DNA of 7,301 nt from Acidobacteriota bacterium (GTDB taxonomy: Bacteria; Acidobacteriota; UBA6911; RPQK01; DATIPO01): positions 1 to 7,301 of the forward strand of contig JANQFM010000925.1 of the NCBI GenBank assembly GCA_028277865.1, given 5' to 3'. The notes beneath the pieces were generated by a model. That model was not told the origin of the DNA. It saw nothing but the letters and a program-made list of their open reading frames with translations, and searched no databases. Within the stretch, counting starts at the first letter, position 1, and every line of letters starts with the position of its first letter. A program made the translations under genes and the position numbers. Shown here piece by piece: positions 6,008 to 7,301 of this stretch.

Positions 6008-6302
6008 GGATTTCGCGCCAAGACGCAATGGCGCAAAGATCAAAAACGAGGTTTGTACTCGATAAGCCCAGCGAGGCAGCGCCTCAGACCGACCGCAGAA
6101 AGGTCTCAGGTTCCAGGTTCCAGGTTCCGGGTTTTCGGGATTCGGACTCTGGAATCCGGAACCTGGGACCCGGAGCCCGAAACCCCTGACCGCCGCGGGA
6201 CCCCTCTGCAGCCAAATCTGACTCAATCGTGAAGAACCCTGAAACGCTAGCGGCCTACCTTTTCCCTCCCCCTCCGCGACTCTGCGCCTCTGCGTGAAAT
6301 CC
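6008..6302. repeat. MITE-like element bounded by imperfect terminal inverted repeats
   Basis: The left end reads GGATTTCGCGCCAAGACGC (6008-6026) followed by GGCGCAAAGA. The right end, read on the minus strand from 6302, gives GGATTTCACGCAGAGGCGC followed by AGAGTCGC. Both are versions of the GCGCAAAGACGC kind of intergenic repeat in opposite orientation, about 30 bases each. Between them lies the second heptad-rich repeat. The left end starts 8 bases after the cdsA stop; the right end is 38 bases before the next start codon. No target duplication and no open reading frame of its own were found. It accounts for most of the 341-base gap 6000-6340. Confidence 0.55.
6070..6257 (-). repeat. Heptad-rich dispersed repeat, copy 2 (inverted relative to copy 1)
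   Basis: On the minus strand this runs from the TAGGCCGCTAGCGTTTCAG segment (6257 downwards) through TTCTTCA and ATTGAGTCAGATTTGG (6227-6212) to CTGCCTCGCT (6079-6070). On the plus strand 6109-6185 divides into eleven successive seven-base units, ten starting with GG: GGTTCCA, GGTTCCA, GGTTCCG, GGTTTTC, GGGATTC, GGACTCT, GGAATCC, GGAACCT, GGGACCC, GGAGCCC, then GAAACCC. The first half is GGTTCC-like and the second GGAACC-like, so the array can fold on itself (CAGGTTCCGG at 6121-6130 against CCGGAACCTG). Confidence 0.75.
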
Positions 6303-6340
6303 TTTTGCACCCAGGCTCCCCGCTCCGGTACCCTGTCCGC

Positions 6341-6823
6341 ATGCAAACCGAGTCCACCGCGATTGACCCTCGAGGGAAGGGGCCTTACGTGCAGGCGGCA
6401 TTGCTTTGCGAGCGGGTGATGGTGGAGCAGGACGGGGTCAAGACGGCCTTGCGCATCATCGACCGCATCACCCAAACCAAGACGGGCAGCAACCCTCCCG
6501 AGGTCATGCCCCCATTCCGGGCCAACATCTTCCTGATGCTCAAGCTCAAGGCCGGAAGCTGCAGCGGCAAGCACCATCTGCAGGTGCAACTGACGCGTCC
6601 GGACGGCCAGAGCGTCATCCCGGTCACCCAGACGATTCACTTCGAAGGCGATGAGGACCAGGGCGTGGACTTCGTGGGCACTCTGCAGCTGCAGTTCGAG
6701 CTGGAGGGGATTTACTGGTTCGACTTCCTGCTCGACAGCGTCCTGCTGACCCGCACGCCTTTGCGCATCCTTTACCTGCGCCGCGTTCAACAAGACTCGG
6801 CCAGTGCGGAGCAGATTCAGTGA
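6341..6823 (+). CDS. Small conserved protein of unknown function (DUF6941-like)
   Basis: 160 residues, soluble, with no signal peptide or membrane segment. The sequence alternates short beta-strand-like stretches: YVQAALLCERVMVEQDGV (16-33), ALRIIDRI, MPPFRANIFLMLKLKAG (56-72), IHFEGDEDQGVDF, and EGIYWFDFLLDSVLLTRTPL (122-141). From memory this pattern matches a family of small uncharacterised bacterial proteins annotated DUF6941; this was not searched. The start is ATG 6341. A longer reading from TTG at 6305 would begin 3 bases after the repeat element ends and has no better ribosome site, so it is not used. No clear Shine-Dalgarno precedes either start. Function unknown. It is followed after 87 nt by the cyclase gene. 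Confidence 0.8.
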   Translation: MQTESTAIDPRGKGPYVQAALLCERVMVEQDGVKTALRIIDRITQTKTGSNPPEVMPPFRANIFLMLKLKAGSCSGKHHLQVQLTRPDGQSVIPVTQTIHFEGDEDQGVDFVGTLQLQFELEGIYWFDFLLDSVLLTRTPLRILYLRRVQQDSASAEQIQ

Positions 6824-6833
6824 GAAGAGGTCG

Positions 6834-6870
6834 GGAAACCGGAAACTGGAAACCGGTGACCGGAAACCGG
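6834..6870 (+). repeat. Tandem heptad array (GGAAACC)5
   Basis: Five consecutive seven-base units, GGAAACC, GGAAACT, GGAAACC, GGTGACC, GGAAACC, plus a trailing GG. They occupy the gap between the DUF6941-like stop (6823) and the cyclase ribosome site (6899). The unit resembles the GGAACCC heptads at 5107-5134 and 6109-6185, but the conserved flanks of those elements (ATTGAGTCAGATTTGG and CTGCCTCGCT) are absent, so this is a bare array. Confidence 0.8.
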
Positions 6871-6898
6871 CAGAACGGGAGAGAGGGAAAATCGCGCC

Positions 6899-6904
6899 AG
6901 GAGG
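6899..6904 (+). promoter_or_regulatory. Strong ribosome binding site of the cyclase gene
   Basis: AGGAGG, six bases before ATG 6911, is a near-ideal Shine-Dalgarno and fixes this start over the ATG two codons later. It is the strongest ribosome site in the window. Confidence 0.85.
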
Positions 6905-6910
6905 AAAACG

Positions 6911-7301
6911 ATGAAGATGAGAAAAGTCCCGCTATGGATCTGCCTGGCCGGCTTTCTCTGCCTCTGCTGCTCTGCACCGCCTCAGCAGGAGGCAGCAAGC
7001 CCGTCAGCAGCGGCTTCGCTTCCCGACCTGAGCCGCTTCAAGATCATCGACCTGAGCTATGCATACGGCGAGGACACCGTGTTCTGGCCCACCGCCGAAC
7101 CCTTCCTGCTCGAGAAAGGCCCTGAAGGGATGACCGAAGGCGGGTATTTTTACAACGCCAACAACTTCCGCATGGCCGAGCACGGCGGAACTCACCTGGA
7201 CGCTCCCTACCACTTCTACCAGGGTCGCCTCAAGGTGGGCGTCATCGCAGTAGACCAACTGATCGGTAGCGCAGTGGTGGTGGATGTCTCTGAAAAATGC
7301 C
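6911..7301 (+). CDS. Secreted cyclase-family metal-dependent hydrolase, 5' part (KynB superfamily)
   Basis: An open frame of 130 codons running off the window end. MKMRKVPLWICLAGFLCLCCSAPP is an export signal; the Cys cluster (17, 19, 20) could carry a lipid, but it does not fit a standard lipobox (no small residue at -1), so lipoprotein versus cleaved after Ala 22 is open. After a low-complexity Ala/Ser/Pro linker, FKIIDLSYAYGEDTVFWP (43-60) and EHGGTHLDAPYHF (90-102) are the cyclase-family (PF04199) hallmark: H91, H95 and D97 would bind metal and H101 would act in catalysis. Family members hydrolyse amides such as N-formylkynurenine or related cyclic or ester substrates. The substrate here is unknown, and export makes cytosolic tryptophan breakdown unlikely. 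The C-terminus is not visible. Confidence 0.88.
   Translation, partial: MKMRKVPLWICLAGFLCLCCSAPPQQEAASPSAAASLPDLSRFKIIDLSYAYGEDTVFWPTAEPFLLEKGPEGMTEGGYFYNANNFRMAEHGGTHLDAPYHFYQGRLKVGVIAVDQLIGSAVVVDVSEKC

Noticed and set aside
5438..6232. 264-codon plus-strand frame overlapping cdsA
   Set aside because: It is a +1 shadow of cdsA that runs into the repeat; Arg/Gly/Pro-rich with no domain.
4982..6257. Inverted repeats around cdsA as an active composite transposon
   Set aside because: No transposase or target duplication is visible, the copies have diverged and differ in length, and cdsA is a housekeeping gene unlikely to be cargo.

Overview
The window looks like chromosome from a GC-rich, double-membraned (Gram-negative type) bacterium. 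The evidence is an OmpA-like peptidoglycan-binding protein with a Sec signal, a periplasmic thioredoxin-fold domain and CdsA. The phylum cannot be settled from the sequence alone. The mix of a kinase-like protein with an N-terminal zinc ribbon, a secreted cyclase-family protein, and GCGCAAAGACGC-type and heptad intergenic repeats would fit Acidobacteriota or a similar environmental lineage, but this is a low-confidence guess. There are no rRNA, tRNA, CRISPR, transposase or phage genes.

Layout. On the minus strand, 4618 down to 235 is a compact three-gene operon. (1) A zinc-ribbon / Ser-Thr-kinase-fold / transmembrane / ankyrin protein in which the expected catalytic residues are replaced (a predicted pseudokinase). 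(2) A membrane-anchored TPR protein ending in a TlpA/ResA-like thioredoxin domain with an intact WCGPC. (3) A secreted protein with a KNPCNPC cysteine array and an OmpA-like C-terminus. Spacings are 13 and 39 nt, and the first two genes have a stop/Shine-Dalgarno overlap. Read together they would form a trans-envelope set: a cytoplasmic sensor or scaffold connected across the membrane, a periplasmic thiol-disulfide protein and a Cys-rich wall-associated partner. That joint role is inference. On the plus strand there follow a lone cdsA (5214-5999), a small conserved protein of unknown function (6341-6823), and the start of a secreted cyclase (metal-dependent hydrolase, kynurenine-formamidase superfamily) gene cut by the window end (6911-7301).

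The intergenic DNA is unusually structured. Four copies of a hairpin repeat lie outside the minus-strand operon (1-23, 63-94, 4764-4795, 4874-4905). Two of them sit inside ~115-bp homologous elements placed as inverted repeats on either side of the operon, and comparing these two shows paired base changes that keep all 13 stem pairs. A second, unrelated family (~175-190 bp, with an ATTGAGTCAGATTTGG core and runs of degenerate GG-starting heptads) lies as an inverted pair on either side of cdsA. The second copy is itself enclosed by imperfect terminal inverted repeats at 6008-6302. A third heptad array fills the gap before the cyclase gene. No mobility gene accompanies these repeats in the window.
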